From NCBI GenBank assembly GCA_020347545.1, contig CP070731.1, positions 1,856,983-1,866,215 of the forward strand: a stretch of 9,233 nucleotides of DNA, given 5' to 3'. Under the pieces are notes generated by a model. That model saw only the letters and a list, made by a program, of their open reading frames with translations. It ran no database searches and was not told the origin of the DNA. The position numbers and the translations under genes are program-made. Shown here piece by piece: positions 1 to 7,383 of the stretch. This DNA comes from Flavobacteriaceae bacterium. GTDB taxonomy: Bacteria; Bacteroidota; Bacteroidia; Flavobacteriales; Flavobacteriaceae. Numbering within the stretch: the stretch's first letter is position 1; every line of letters starts with the position of its first letter.

Positions 1-500
1 CTGCCTCAACCCTTTTGGAGAGTGATCTAAATTACTGGAAGAACAGAAATCGATCTGTTATTGGTGAGTCAAATATAGAAGAAGCGGCAGATATGCAAGG
101 TGCTGTTTTTGAGTATATTGCCTCTAATTTAGATAAACAATCACTTGAAGATAGAATTTCAAAGAACAAATCAGCGAGTTGGTTTAGTCATATCTGGATT
201 CCAAATCTTGATGAGGTTGTCACCGATGAAAAATTGAATTATACCCCACTTCCCTATTTTAAGGACTTGACTTCCCCTCTATTGATCATTGAAGGTGGAC
301 AGGATCAGGTTATTCCAAACTCGAGTCTGGAAAAGATACAGGACAGTATAGGAGGAAAAGCCAATAAAAAAAATACATACTTAAGGATTGATGGAGCCGA
401 TCATTCGATGATGTCCAGAGAAAATCCTGATTTCTCTTATTGGTCCTCTCTGCATCCTGATTATTTGAAGACTGTGTTCAAATGGGTTGGTCAGTTTTAA
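1..500 (+). CDS. Alpha/beta hydrolase, C-terminal fragment (5' end outside window)
   Basis: The frame is open to the left edge, so the gene starts outside the window; the TTG at 15 is simply an internal Leu codon. About 165 residues are visible. The last third reads as the end of an alpha/beta hydrolase. A beta strand (PLLIIEGGQDQVIP) carries the likely catalytic Asp at 303-305, and the segment GADHSMM carries the likely catalytic His at 402-404, followed by a final helix. The nucleophile elbow (GxSxG) would lie upstream and cannot be seen. The middle region (WFSHIWIPNLDEV) may belong to a cap or insertion. The substrate cannot be told: esterase, peptidase and acyltransferase-like members share these motifs. 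The following efflux gene is on the same strand after 86 bases, and I see no terminator between them. Confidence 0.75.
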   Translation, partial: ASTLLESDLNYWKNRNRSVIGESNIEEAADMQGAVFEYIASNLDKQSLEDRISKNKSASWFSHIWIPNLDEVVTDEKLNYTPLPYFKDLTSPLLIIEGGQDQVIPNSSLEKIQDSIGGKANKKNTYLRIDGADHSMMSRENPDFSYWSSLHPDYLKTVFKWVGQF

Positions 501-563
501 GGGGGCTGAAATAATTAAATAACAATAGTACTCCATTAGACAAATTAAATCGGTAACGGATAA

Positions 564-571
564 TAATTTTG
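564..571 (+). promoter_or_regulatory. Possible Bacteroidota -7 box upstream of the Bcr/CflA gene
   Basis: TAATTTTG matches the Bacteroidota -7 consensus TAnnTTTG exactly. A second match, TATTTTTG, lies at 575-582. Neither has a clear TTG-type -33 box at the expected spacing, and the second is too close to the ATG at 587 to give a normal leader. AT-rich spacers produce such matches by chance, so this is weak evidence. Confidence 0.25.
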
Positions 572-586
572 CCGTATTTTTGCCGG

Positions 587-1813
587 ATGCAAAATCGAAG
601 ACCTTCCCAGTTTGAATTCGTCGCACTGATGGCCTCACTGATGTCCATTGTGGCATTGGCTATTGATGCTTTACTACCCGCACTGGATTATATCGGTTTT
701 TCAATCGGAACTACCAAATCAAGTGACACACAGCTGCTGATAACCATGATCTTTCTTGGATTGGGCATCGGCCCGCTACTTTTTGGGCCTATTTCGGACA
801 GTTTAGGAAGAAAACCCATTGTTTACATGGGCTTTACCATTTTTATAATTGCAAGTTTGATCTGTATTTATTCTGAAAGCCTTTTCTGGATGGTGATTGG
901 CCGAATTTTACAAGGAGTAGGATTATCCGCACCAAGAACCATTAGTATAGCCATGGTCAGGGATACTTTTGAAGGCGATTATATGGCGCGAATTATGTCT
1001 TTTATAACGGTTGTTTTTATTTTGGTACCTATTATAGCTCCTGCCATGGGTAAGTTTGTTCTGGATCATTATAACTGGCAGGCAATATTTTATATTCAAT
1101 TGATATTCAGCATACTGGTGTCATGGTGGTTTTGGAAAAGGCAGCCCGAGACCTTGCCTCAAGAGCAGCGAATCAAGTTTACCGGGCATATATTTGCAGA
1201 TGGATTAAAGGAATTGGTCAAATACAAAAAGACCATTGGCTATACGGTTATTTCTGGGTTTATAACAGGATCTTTTATGGTATACCTGAGCTCGTCTCAG
1301 CAAATATTCCACACGCAATACGGATTAAAAGAAGAATTCCCCTTTATATTCGCGGGACTGGCCATATCCATTGGCTCGGCAACATTTTTAAATGGGACAT
1401 TGGTGGTGCGATTTGGAATGGAACGAATCATCAATACGGCGATTTTATCGTTTTTTGGTATTTCACTCCTTTATTTGATTCTGTTTTACAATACAGAAAA
1501 TCCTGACGTTACCTTGCTCCTTTTGTTTTTTGGTATGCAGTTTTTTTCTATCGGATTCTTGTTTGGAAATTTAAGGGCGATGGCCATGCAGCCCATAGGA
1601 CACATTGCAGGGATCGGAGCTGCAATTACGGGTTTTCTCTCAACTATGATGGCGGTTCCGATAAGCATTTACATCGGCAGATTCATCGATCAACGGGCGC
1701 TGCCATTGTTTATCGGGTTTTTAATATGTAGTTTTTTATCCATATTGATCATCATTTATTTACGCCTTGATACAAAGAGACAAAGGCGAAAAGTACTGGA
1801 TAGCCTGAGTTGA
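587..1813 (+). CDS. Bcr/CflA-type multidrug efflux MFS transporter
   Basis: This is a 408-residue inner-membrane protein of the major facilitator superfamily, typical in length for the Bcr/CflA (DHA1) drug:H+ antiporters. The N-terminal stretch ending in AIDALLPALDYIG matches the first helix of this family, with an acidic residue in TM1. MFS motif A (GPISDSLGRKP, residues 67-77) lies in the TM2-TM3 loop. The segment AMVRDTFEG (about 122-130) fits the family's TM4 region. Roughly twelve hydrophobic segments follow, and the protein ends in a basic tail (KRQRRK). I chose the ATG at 587 because the upstream in-frame TTG at 569 overlaps promoter-like sequence and adds six atypical residues. By family knowledge it exports small drugs, dipeptides or metabolites using the proton gradient; the substrate here is unknown. 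It may be cotranscribed with the upstream hydrolase, and it ends 9 bases before the convergent CPXCG gene. Confidence 0.88.
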   Translation: MQNRRPSQFEFVALMASLMSIVALAIDALLPALDYIGFSIGTTKSSDTQLLITMIFLGLGIGPLLFGPISDSLGRKPIVYMGFTIFIIASLICIYSESLFWMVIGRILQGVGLSAPRTISIAMVRDTFEGDYMARIMSFITVVFILVPIIAPAMGKFVLDHYNWQAIFYIQLIFSILVSWWFWKRQPETLPQEQRIKFTGHIFADGLKELVKYKKTIGYTVISGFITGSFMVYLSSSQQIFHTQYGLKEEFPFIFAGLAISIGSATFLNGTLVVRFGMERIINTAILSFFGISLLYLILFYNTENPDVTLLLLFFGMQFFSIGFLFGNLRAMAMQPIGHIAGIGAAITGFLSTMMAVPISIYIGRFIDQRALPLFIGFLICSFLSILIIIYLRLDTKRQRRKVLDSLS

Positions 1814-1822
1814 TCCTTAATT

Positions 1823-2005
1823 TTACTGTCCAAGATCCTTAGATTCAAAATGGATCAATACGCCTTGATCAAAGGCAATTTTTAGTTCTATCGGATTACA
1901 GCAAACCTCACAATCTTCAACAAGAATCTGTTCAGAAACTGAAGGGTCCGCAAGCATGGAAATCTCCTCCCAGCAATAAGGACACTGAAAAAAATGTTCT
2001 TCCAT
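1823..2005 (-). CDS. CPXCG motif-containing cysteine-rich zinc-ribbon protein
   Basis: A 60-residue protein with two cysteine pairs: C8-P-Y-C11 near the N-terminus, and C32-E-V-C35 followed by C36 in the segment EDCEVCCNPIEL. That layout (CPxC, about 20 residues, then EDCxVCC) is that of the small CPXCG family, which is presumed to fold as a zinc ribbon. The usual Gly after the first pair is Trp here (CPYCW). The family's function is unknown to me; a metal-binding or partner-binding role is inferred. The ATG at 2003-2005 gives the expected start, five residues before the first motif. No Shine-Dalgarno sequence is visible. It is divergent from the exonuclease/GIY-YIG gene with a spacer of 100 bases. 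Confidence 0.85.
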   Translation of the reverse strand: MEEHFFQCPYCWEEISMLADPSVSEQILVEDCEVCCNPIELKIAFDQGVLIHFESKDLGQ

Positions 2006-2105
2006 AAAAAAGAGAGAATTAAATTGTCCATATAAAAATAAGTATAAATTTCTTTCTTATTTTTAGGCAGGAGATGATCTACTCGTAAATTCTGTTACTT
2101 TTTTG

Positions 2106-3509
2106 ATGAACGATGGCGTAAAATATGCAATAATTGATGTTGAGACCACTGGGATGGGCATTCAGGGAAATAAGATCACTGAAATAGCCATCCTGGTTCA
2201 TAACGGGAAACAGATAATCGATGAATTTCACAGCCTGGTCAATCCAGAGAGCAGTATCCCTTATGCCATAACAAGATTGACGGGAATAGATGATTATATG
2301 GTTGCGGACGCACCCAAATTCTATGAAATCGCAAAGGAGGTTATTGAATTTACCTCTGATTGTATCTTTGTTGCCCACAATGTCAATTTTGATTACAATG
2401 TAATTCACAAGGAATTTGCCGATCTTGGTTTCCCCTTTAAAAGAAAAAAGCTTTGTACGGTCAGATTGGCACGCAAACTGATTCCGGGACTTCCCTCCTA
2501 CAGTTTAGGGAAACTATGTGCGAATGTAGGCATCCCCCTTCATGACAGGCACAGGGCTATGGGTGATACCAGGGCAACGGCGATTCTTTTTGACAAATTG
2601 CTTGAACTTGACAATGATCAGAAAGTTTTTAACTCATTTTTAAAGCCTGGTTCAAGGCATGCCACACTGCCCCCCGGATTAGCAAAAGAAATTTTTGATC
2701 AGCTACCGGAAAAAACCGGAGTCTATTATTTTAGAAATGAAAAGGATGAGATTATTTATGTAGGGAAAGCATTGAACATCAAAAAGAGGGTACTCAGTCA
2801 TTTTTATGACAAGAAGAACAGAGAAGTTTCTTTATGTCAGCATACCACGAATATAACCTTTGAAATAACAGGAAGCGAATTGGTGGCCCTGCTTTTGGAA
2901 TCCGAAGAAATAAAGAAGCATTATCCTGTATATAACAGGGCTCAACGAAGAAATAATGAAGGGTTTGCTGTATTCAGCTATGAAGACAGATCCGGCCTGA
3001 TGCACCTTGCCTGGAATAACCTCAAAAGTGCACCCAACCCTATTTGCAAGTTTTATAATTCAACCGAAAGCCGAATCTTTTTGGAGAAAATCTGTGAACA
3101 ATTTGAGCTTTGTCCCAAATATTGTCATTTACAGTCTAATGTAAATTCTTGCTTTCACTATCAAATTAAAAAATGCAAAGGAGTTTGTCGTGGTGAAGAA
3201 TCGGTTGCTGATTACAATGAAAGAGTAAAAAAAGCAATTGAGTATATGGGTAATGACAGTAAGAGTTACCTCATTCGTCAACGCGGGAGGAATCGTGAGG
3301 AAATGGCATTTGTCTTGATAGAAAATGGAATATATAAAGGATACGGGTTCATTGATTCAGATCAACAGATTGCTTCGTTAGATGAATTGAAAGAATTCCT
3401 CATTATGAAAAAGGACAATAGGGATATTCAAAAAATTTTGAGAGGATTTCGAAATAAAAATGAAAACAAGTTCATAGTACTTGAAGCGGAATCAGGATTT
3501 ATACTTTAA
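2106..3509 (+). CDS. DEDDh exonuclease / GIY-YIG nuclease fusion with UvrC-like cysteine cluster
   Basis: A 467-residue DNA-processing protein in three parts. Residues 5-165 are a DnaQ/Pol III epsilon-like 3'-5' exonuclease with all DEDDh residues: D11 and E13 in IIDVETTG, D96 in AHNVNFD, and H149 with D154 in HRAMGD. Residues 200-280 are a GIY-YIG domain of the UvrC/Cho type, with G205-V-Y207, Y218-V-G220, R228, E265 and N277 all in place. Residues 336-361 hold cysteines C336, C349, C357 and C361 within CFHYQIKKCKGVC. This resembles the cluster of UvrC, reported to bind an iron-sulfur centre. The C-terminal 100 residues look unlike the UvrC RNase H-like and HhH domains, so only one UvrC-type incision activity is expected. 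The ATG at 2106 is preferred over the adjacent in-frame TTG at 2103. Such fusions are usually annotated as epsilon-subunit-like proteins. A DNA repair role is inferred, supported by the SRAP gene 32 bases downstream. Confidence 0.9.
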   Translation: MNDGVKYAIIDVETTGMGIQGNKITEIAILVHNGKQIIDEFHSLVNPESSIPYAITRLTGIDDYMVADAPKFYEIAKEVIEFTSDCIFVAHNVNFDYNVIHKEFADLGFPFKRKKLCTVRLARKLIPGLPSYSLGKLCANVGIPLHDRHRAMGDTRATAILFDKLLELDNDQKVFNSFLKPGSRHATLPPGLAKEIFDQLPEKTGVYYFRNEKDEIIYVGKALNIKKRVLSHFYDKKNREVSLCQHTTNITFEITGSELVALLLESEEIKKHYPVYNRAQRRNNEGFAVFSYEDRSGLMHLAWNNLKSAPNPICKFYNSTESRIFLEKICEQFELCPKYCHLQSNVNSCFHYQIKKCKGVCRGEESVADYNERVKKAIEYMGNDSKSYLIRQRGRNREEMAFVLIENGIYKGYGFIDSDQQIASLDELKEFLIMKKDNRDIQKILRGFRNKNENKFIVLEAESGFIL

Positions 3510-3541
3510 TAAAAAAATCATAACACAAAACTATTGGTATC

Positions 3542-4141
3542 ATGTGCTATCAGACCAAGTTAACAAAGAAAAAGGAAGAGATTCAAAGGCAGTTCGATGC
3601 GCGTATCAGCGGCCTGGATGAATTTGATCCAAGTGAAGTGATAAAAGCTTTTGATTTCCCCAAAACCCCGGTGATAACGGATGAAGATCCTAAATTGATC
3701 CAGCTTTATCAGTGGGGGCTTATCCCCTACTGGGCTGACGAAAACTGGAACAGGCAGTATACATTGAATGCCAGGATTGAAACCCTTGAAGAAAAACCTT
3801 CGTTTAAGAATATCACAAATAATCGATGCCTGATCATTGTAAACGGTTTTTATGAGTGGCAACATATCAATGGAAGCAAGATCAAATACGATATTGGATT
3901 TAACAATGAGTTGTTTGCCCTTGCAGGCCTTTATGATCATTGGGCTGATACAAAAACATATACGGTGGTGACGACTGAGGCAAAAGGCGTGATGAGAGAG
4001 ATCCACAATACCAAATTAAGAATGCCATTTGCCCTTTATGATCAGAACGAGATGCAGGCGTGGCTCCATGGTAAAGAAGTAAAACCCCGATATGATTTTA
4101 CCACCAATCCAGGTCTATACCAACAACAAAGTTTATTCTAA
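3542..4141 (+). CDS. SRAP-domain protein (YedK/HMCES family), abasic-site crosslinking
   Basis: This 199-residue protein is a complete SRAP domain. Proteins of this family remove their initiator Met and use Cys2 to form a stable thiazolidine crosslink with abasic sites in single-stranded DNA, shielding them from strand breakage. The expected residues are present: C2, N76 in TLNARIE, E105 in NGFYEW and H155 in IHNTKLRMP. The family segments WGLIPYW (58-64) and KPSFKN (85-90) are also seen. The N-terminus reads MCYQTK rather than the common MCGR, but Cys2 is kept, which fixes the ATG at 3542 as the start. No Shine-Dalgarno sequence is visible. The gene lies 32 bases after the exonuclease/GIY-YIG gene on the same strand and is probably cotranscribed with it. 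It is followed by a strong hairpin terminator. Confidence 0.93.
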   Translation: MCYQTKLTKKKEEIQRQFDARISGLDEFDPSEVIKAFDFPKTPVITDEDPKLIQLYQWGLIPYWADENWNRQYTLNARIETLEEKPSFKNITNNRCLIIVNGFYEWQHINGSKIKYDIGFNNELFALAGLYDHWADTKTYTVVTTEAKGVMREIHNTKLRMPFALYDQNEMQAWLHGKEVKPRYDFTTNPGLYQQQSLF

Positions 4142-4145
4142 AAAA

Positions 4146-4175
4146 AAAGCCTGTCTGATTGTTCAGACAGGCTTT
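4146..4175. terminator. Bidirectional intrinsic terminator between convergent operons
   Basis: A perfect 13-bp stem (4146-4158 with 4163-4175; core GCCTGTCTGA / TCAGACAGGC) encloses a 4-base loop. Read on the minus strand, the hairpin runs straight into nine or more T residues (the A run at 4140-4148), a textbook terminator for the DUF1080 gene that stops at 4202. On the plus strand it sits just after the SRAP stop codon but is followed only by TTTC, so it is weaker in that direction. Confidence 0.92.
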
Positions 4176-4201
4176 CAATAAAATAATTCAAATTACTACT
4201 G

Positions 4202-4813
4202 TTACATTTCTTTAATTACGATATTTCTCCATTTCACCTTGATACCTCCGCCATCGTGAATTTGTAATGCTATAGAACCTTCTCCGGCACCTATTTTTTC
4301 ATCGGACAGTTTCACCATTTGAACTCCATTTAACCATGTAGTTACCTCAGATCCTACTACTTTTATTTTGAGCTTGTTCCATTCACCAACCTTAAGGTTT
4401 TTGTCTTTCTCCATATCCGGCTTGATCAACCATCCCCTTCCATAGGATTCATAAATACCTCCTGTTGCATCTCCCTTTTCAGAAGTTCTCTGTTGAGCAA
4501 CTTCTACCTGCCAGCCCGTAATTTTCGTCCCTTCGATTGTCGAACGAATAAATACGCCACTGTTCCCATTGGCCTCTTGTTTAAATTCAAGGTTTAACTC
4601 AAAATTCTTATAGTGCTTTTCCGTTGCCAGATAACCGTATTGTTCATCAGGACCACTTTCACATACCAGCAGGCCATCTTCCACATACCATTTTTCAGTT
4701 CCATAAGCTTTCCATCCTGAAAGGTCTTTCCCATTAAACAAACTTGTTTGTGCCATTATTCCTGCAGACATACTCAGACAGAAAAGCAACGTTATAAATC
4801 CAGCTTTTTTCAT
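4202..4813 (-). CDS. Secreted DUF1080 protein (3-keto-disaccharide hydrolase family)
   Basis: A 203-residue single-domain exported protein. Residues 1-21 form a Sec signal peptide (MKK, a hydrophobic core, then GIMA before QTS); Cys12 is not in a lipobox, so a periplasmic or secreted protein is more likely than a lipoprotein. The mature part shows the DUF1080/PF06439 landmarks in order: SLFNGKDLSGW (24-34), FELNLEF and NSGVFIR (71-90), GWQVEV (100-105), TGGIY (117-121), GEWNKLKI, WLNG, and the closing IALQIHDGGG...WRNI. The fold is a concanavalin-like beta jelly roll. Characterised relatives cleave glycosides whose sugar was first oxidised at C3; the needed oxidoreductase is not in this window. 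It lies 176 bases after the GH94 gene on the same strand and ends 27 bases before a strong terminator, so it is plausibly the last gene of that operon. Exact activity is not proven by sequence. Confidence 0.9.
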   Translation of the reverse strand: MKKAGFITLLFCLSMSAGIMAQTSLFNGKDLSGWKAYGTEKWYVEDGLLVCESGPDEQYGYLATEKHYKNFELNLEFKQEANGNSGVFIRSTIEGTKITGWQVEVAQQRTSEKGDATGGIYESYGRGWLIKPDMEKDKNLKVGEWNKLKIKVVGSEVTTWLNGVQMVKLSDEKIGAGEGSIALQIHDGGGIKVKWRNIVIKEM

Positions 4814-4989
4814 TTCTTATTGTGTTTATGTTATTTAATATTATAATCTATTCATCCATTGATCCTGACGATCGCTTGATGGTTTAAAATTACTTATTTA
4901 AAAGATCATGAAAAACAATATTCGCCCTACAACATGTATCGTCTTATCAATGCAGTTCTTAGACTTATAAACGGAATTATTTAAAACAG
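4814..4989. other. Spacer between GH94 and DUF1080 genes
   Basis: This AT-rich stretch of 176 bases holds no plausible gene. I find no exact TAnnTTTG box on the minus strand and no U-tailed hairpin, so neither a separate promoter for the DUF1080 gene nor a terminator after GH94 is evident. Short palindromes (CGATCG, ACATGT) occur but have no obvious role. Confidence 0.5.
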
Positions 4990-7365
4990 TCAGGAGTTTA
5001 CCATTGGGAGTCTCACACTGATCTGATACTCTTTTCCTTTTTCAAAATTCTTGATTAGATTATCTTTTAGCAGATTCGTGTCTTGAACTATCTGAATCGA
5101 TGAAACATCTTTACTTTTTTCCATATCCAGATGAAAAACGGCTCCTCTGAAACGCCTTGTTACTTTGACAGCCTTCCAATTGTCAGGCAATTGTGGAGAC
5201 ACCCTCAGCCCGTCAGGTTCTCCCTTAAGGCCAAATAACCCTTCGATCAGGCATCTGTAGATCCAATGAACTGTACCCGTATTGAATAATTGGCTCGACT
5301 TACCTGCCGTTCTTGGAAATTGTCGGAATGCACCCCTGTAATAATTGGGGATAAAAACAGGTAGCTGGCCTCTTTGTAACAGATCGGCCTCATCTGTTCC
5401 GGGTATCATTTTATCGATCAAACGGTAGGCGTTATCTGCATGTCCTTTTGAGTACAGCGCAAAAATATAAAAGGCCTCCGCATGATTATATACAGATCCA
5501 TTTTCTGCAGATCCCGGATGTTTTTGAGTAACGCGTCCTACATCCTCCCGCATAGCGGTAAAAGAAGGATTCAGCATTTCAATTCCATATGGTGATTCCA
5601 GCTCCTCTTCTACGGCCTTAATAAGCTTAGATTCTTTTTCAGGGTTGGCAGCATCGCATAATAAAGCCCAGGCCTGCGGGTTAAGAAAGATCTTGCCCTC
5701 AGGGTCAGAATGAATGCCAAAAAGAACATCATCATCGGTAATTCCTCTGCCATACCAGTTTTCGGACCAAATATGCTTGTTTACGGCATCATTCAATTCC
5801 TTGATTCCATCTGTAAAAACAGATATGTCAAAATCCAGTGCATAGGTTTCAATAATTTCCAGCCATGTTTTAAGTGCATAAGAGGTAGCCATTGATAACC
5901 AGCCTGAAACCCCTTTTCCTTTGTAGCCAACCATATTCATGGGGTCACACCAATCTCCCTGATTGATATAGTTCAATCCTCTTTCATCTCTATTGTCCAA
6001 CAACCAAATCATGGCCCGATTGATATGTTCTGCAGCTGAAACTTTTTCTTCGCTGTCAGCAAATGCATGAACGGAAGAAAGAAACTCGTAATCATTGGTT
6101 TCGTCCAGATAACTCTTTAAACAAACCGGAAGCCAGACACAGTGATCCGTATGAGGTACCTGATTGATGTATTTTAGTTCTGCACCTTCAACAATAATGA
6201 TTCCATCAGGCATGGCTCCGGAAGATTTTTGCTGGGTAATGGCTTTTTCGAAAGCATTGCGCGCAATTCCCGGCTTGATATAACCCATACCCATATTATC
6301 CTGAAGGTAATTTCGGGTTTGAGGGTCCGTTGACAACCTGTTGGTTTCACCGTGATAATAGATTTGTCTCGGCAACCATTGATTGACAAACTCATCCAGC
6401 TTTTTATTTGGTGTGTCAATTGAAAGGAGGTTAACACCGTTTTCAATATATTCTTTATAGGTTTCCCTGGCTTTTTCAAAGCCCTTGGGTTCCTCAAGGT
6501 ACTTTTTCCTGATCATCTCTATTTCAGTATGATCTTTGGCGGGCCCAAAAATAAAGCGAAGTTCCTTTGCCTTCTCCGGGGCCAGATGCATATCGTATTG
6601 CATGACACAGGCAGGAGTTTCATAAATCGCACTGCTATTCTTTAATCCTCCTTCACTGATCGCTGAAGGAAAATGAAGCCCTCCTTCCCCCTCAAAGCTT
6701 TCCTGATTTGCTTCAAAAGCATCAGGCTTTTCCGCTGCAAGCAAGAAGGTTTTATCCTTAAACCTCTTTATTTTATCATAATCCTGGTATTTCTGATAAG
6801 GAGAGATACTGCTGCATACGATAGCATTTAATTTTTCATCGTAGCTTGATGATTGATTCATCCAGGACATGTAGCCAACAGGAAAATAAGGAAAGACCTG
6901 AAGGCGCCTGGGTTTGTTATCCAGATTTCGAATTTCAAACTGCCACATTTCAACAAGATCATCCCTCGTTAAATTCAGCGTCATTTTTACTTCAATTTTA
7001 TTGTTTACCAATTTCCATTGAATATCATGTTGTCCGGCTGAAAAACAGAATTCATCAGGCACAGATCTCACTGGTTCGTAAGGAAGGGAAAACAGCTGAT
7101 CGGTATCCAGGTCTTTGACATAGCAAAAACGACCCGGATGATGGGCGTAATAGGGTTGCTCAGGTTGCATAAAGGTCTTGGCTTCCAGATTGGGAGCATG
7201 AGCGTATTTCGCAGGCTCGGGCTGCATGAACTGAGCCACGGCAAACCCTCTGCAATTCATATGGATCATCATTTTTCTGTTCCAAAGAAAAGAAGAGGCT
7301 TTAGGCATCGCTGTAGGACTGTATAAATTAACCCGCTTTCCGTTATTTATTGATTCTGTGAGCAT
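4990..7365 (-). CDS. GH94 disaccharide phosphorylase, probably cellobionic acid phosphorylase-like
   Basis: A 791-residue cytosolic enzyme (no signal peptide) with GH94 layout: N-terminal beta-sandwich (about 1-290), helical linker, (alpha/alpha)6 barrel (about 325-715), and a C-terminal beta part with the family closing motif EPDGLRVSPQLPDNW (716-730). Family members split a beta-glucoside with phosphate to give glucose 1-phosphate. Visible active-site elements are R343 and R351 (before LQD), the catalytic-acid motif GDWCDPMN (D471 and D474), H628 in YNHAEAF, and T696-G697 in NTGTVHW, the last two being likely phosphate contacts. R611 and K615 (GRVTQK) match in spacing and place the Arg/Lys pair that I recall as binding the gluconate carboxylate in the Saccharophagus degradans cellobionic acid phosphorylase (R609/K613). 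That makes cellobionate or a similar aldonic disaccharide the best substrate guess. The gene starts 18 bases after the GPH symporter gene, showing coupling of uptake and phosphorolysis. Cellobiose- or laminaribiose-type activity remains possible. Confidence 0.88.
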   Translation of the reverse strand: MLTESINNGKRVNLYSPTAMPKASSFLWNRKMMIHMNCRGFAVAQFMQPEPAKYAHAPNLEAKTFMQPEQPYYAHHPGRFCYVKDLDTDQLFSLPYEPVRSVPDEFCFSAGQHDIQWKLVNNKIEVKMTLNLTRDDLVEMWQFEIRNLDNKPRRLQVFPYFPVGYMSWMNQSSSYDEKLNAIVCSSISPYQKYQDYDKIKRFKDKTFLLAAEKPDAFEANQESFEGEGGLHFPSAISEGGLKNSSAIYETPACVMQYDMHLAPEKAKELRFIFGPAKDHTEIEMIRKKYLEEPKGFEKARETYKEYIENGVNLLSIDTPNKKLDEFVNQWLPRQIYYHGETNRLSTDPQTRNYLQDNMGMGYIKPGIARNAFEKAITQQKSSGAMPDGIIIVEGAELKYINQVPHTDHCVWLPVCLKSYLDETNDYEFLSSVHAFADSEEKVSAAEHINRAMIWLLDNRDERGLNYINQGDWCDPMNMVGYKGKGVSGWLSMATSYALKTWLEIIETYALDFDISVFTDGIKELNDAVNKHIWSENWYGRGITDDDVLFGIHSDPEGKIFLNPQAWALLCDAANPEKESKLIKAVEEELESPYGIEMLNPSFTAMREDVGRVTQKHPGSAENGSVYNHAEAFYIFALYSKGHADNAYRLIDKMIPGTDEADLLQRGQLPVFIPNYYRGAFRQFPRTAGKSSQLFNTGTVHWIYRCLIEGLFGLKGEPDGLRVSPQLPDNWKAVKVTRRFRGAVFHLDMEKSKDVSSIQIVQDTNLLKDNLIKNFEKGKEYQISVRLPMVNS

Positions 7366-7383
7366 GTATCCTGTTTTGATGAT

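Noticed and set aside
569..586. TTG at 569 as the start of the Bcr/CflA gene
   Set aside because: It lies inside promoter-like sequence and adds residues unlike the family N-terminus; the ATG at 587 fits better.
1123..1506. Plus-strand open frame of 127 codons inside the Bcr/CflA gene
   Set aside because: It overlaps the clear MFS frame and has Trp- and Tyr-rich composition without helices or motifs.
3560..4006. Minus-strand open frame of 148 codons opposite the SRAP gene
   Set aside because: The plus strand has all SRAP catalytic residues; the antisense translation shows no recognisable family.
4850..4890. Possible regulatory palindrome (GATC and CGATCG copies) between GH94 and DUF1080
   Set aside because: The matching arms are only 4-6 bases and there is no adjacent promoter box or T tract; chance is the simpler explanation.
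6174..6497. Minus-strand open frame of 107 codons inside the GH94 gene
   Set aside because: It is another frame of the same strand within a well-supported GH94 gene; its translation shows no domain pattern and an excess of Lys, Ser and Pro typical of a shadow frame.
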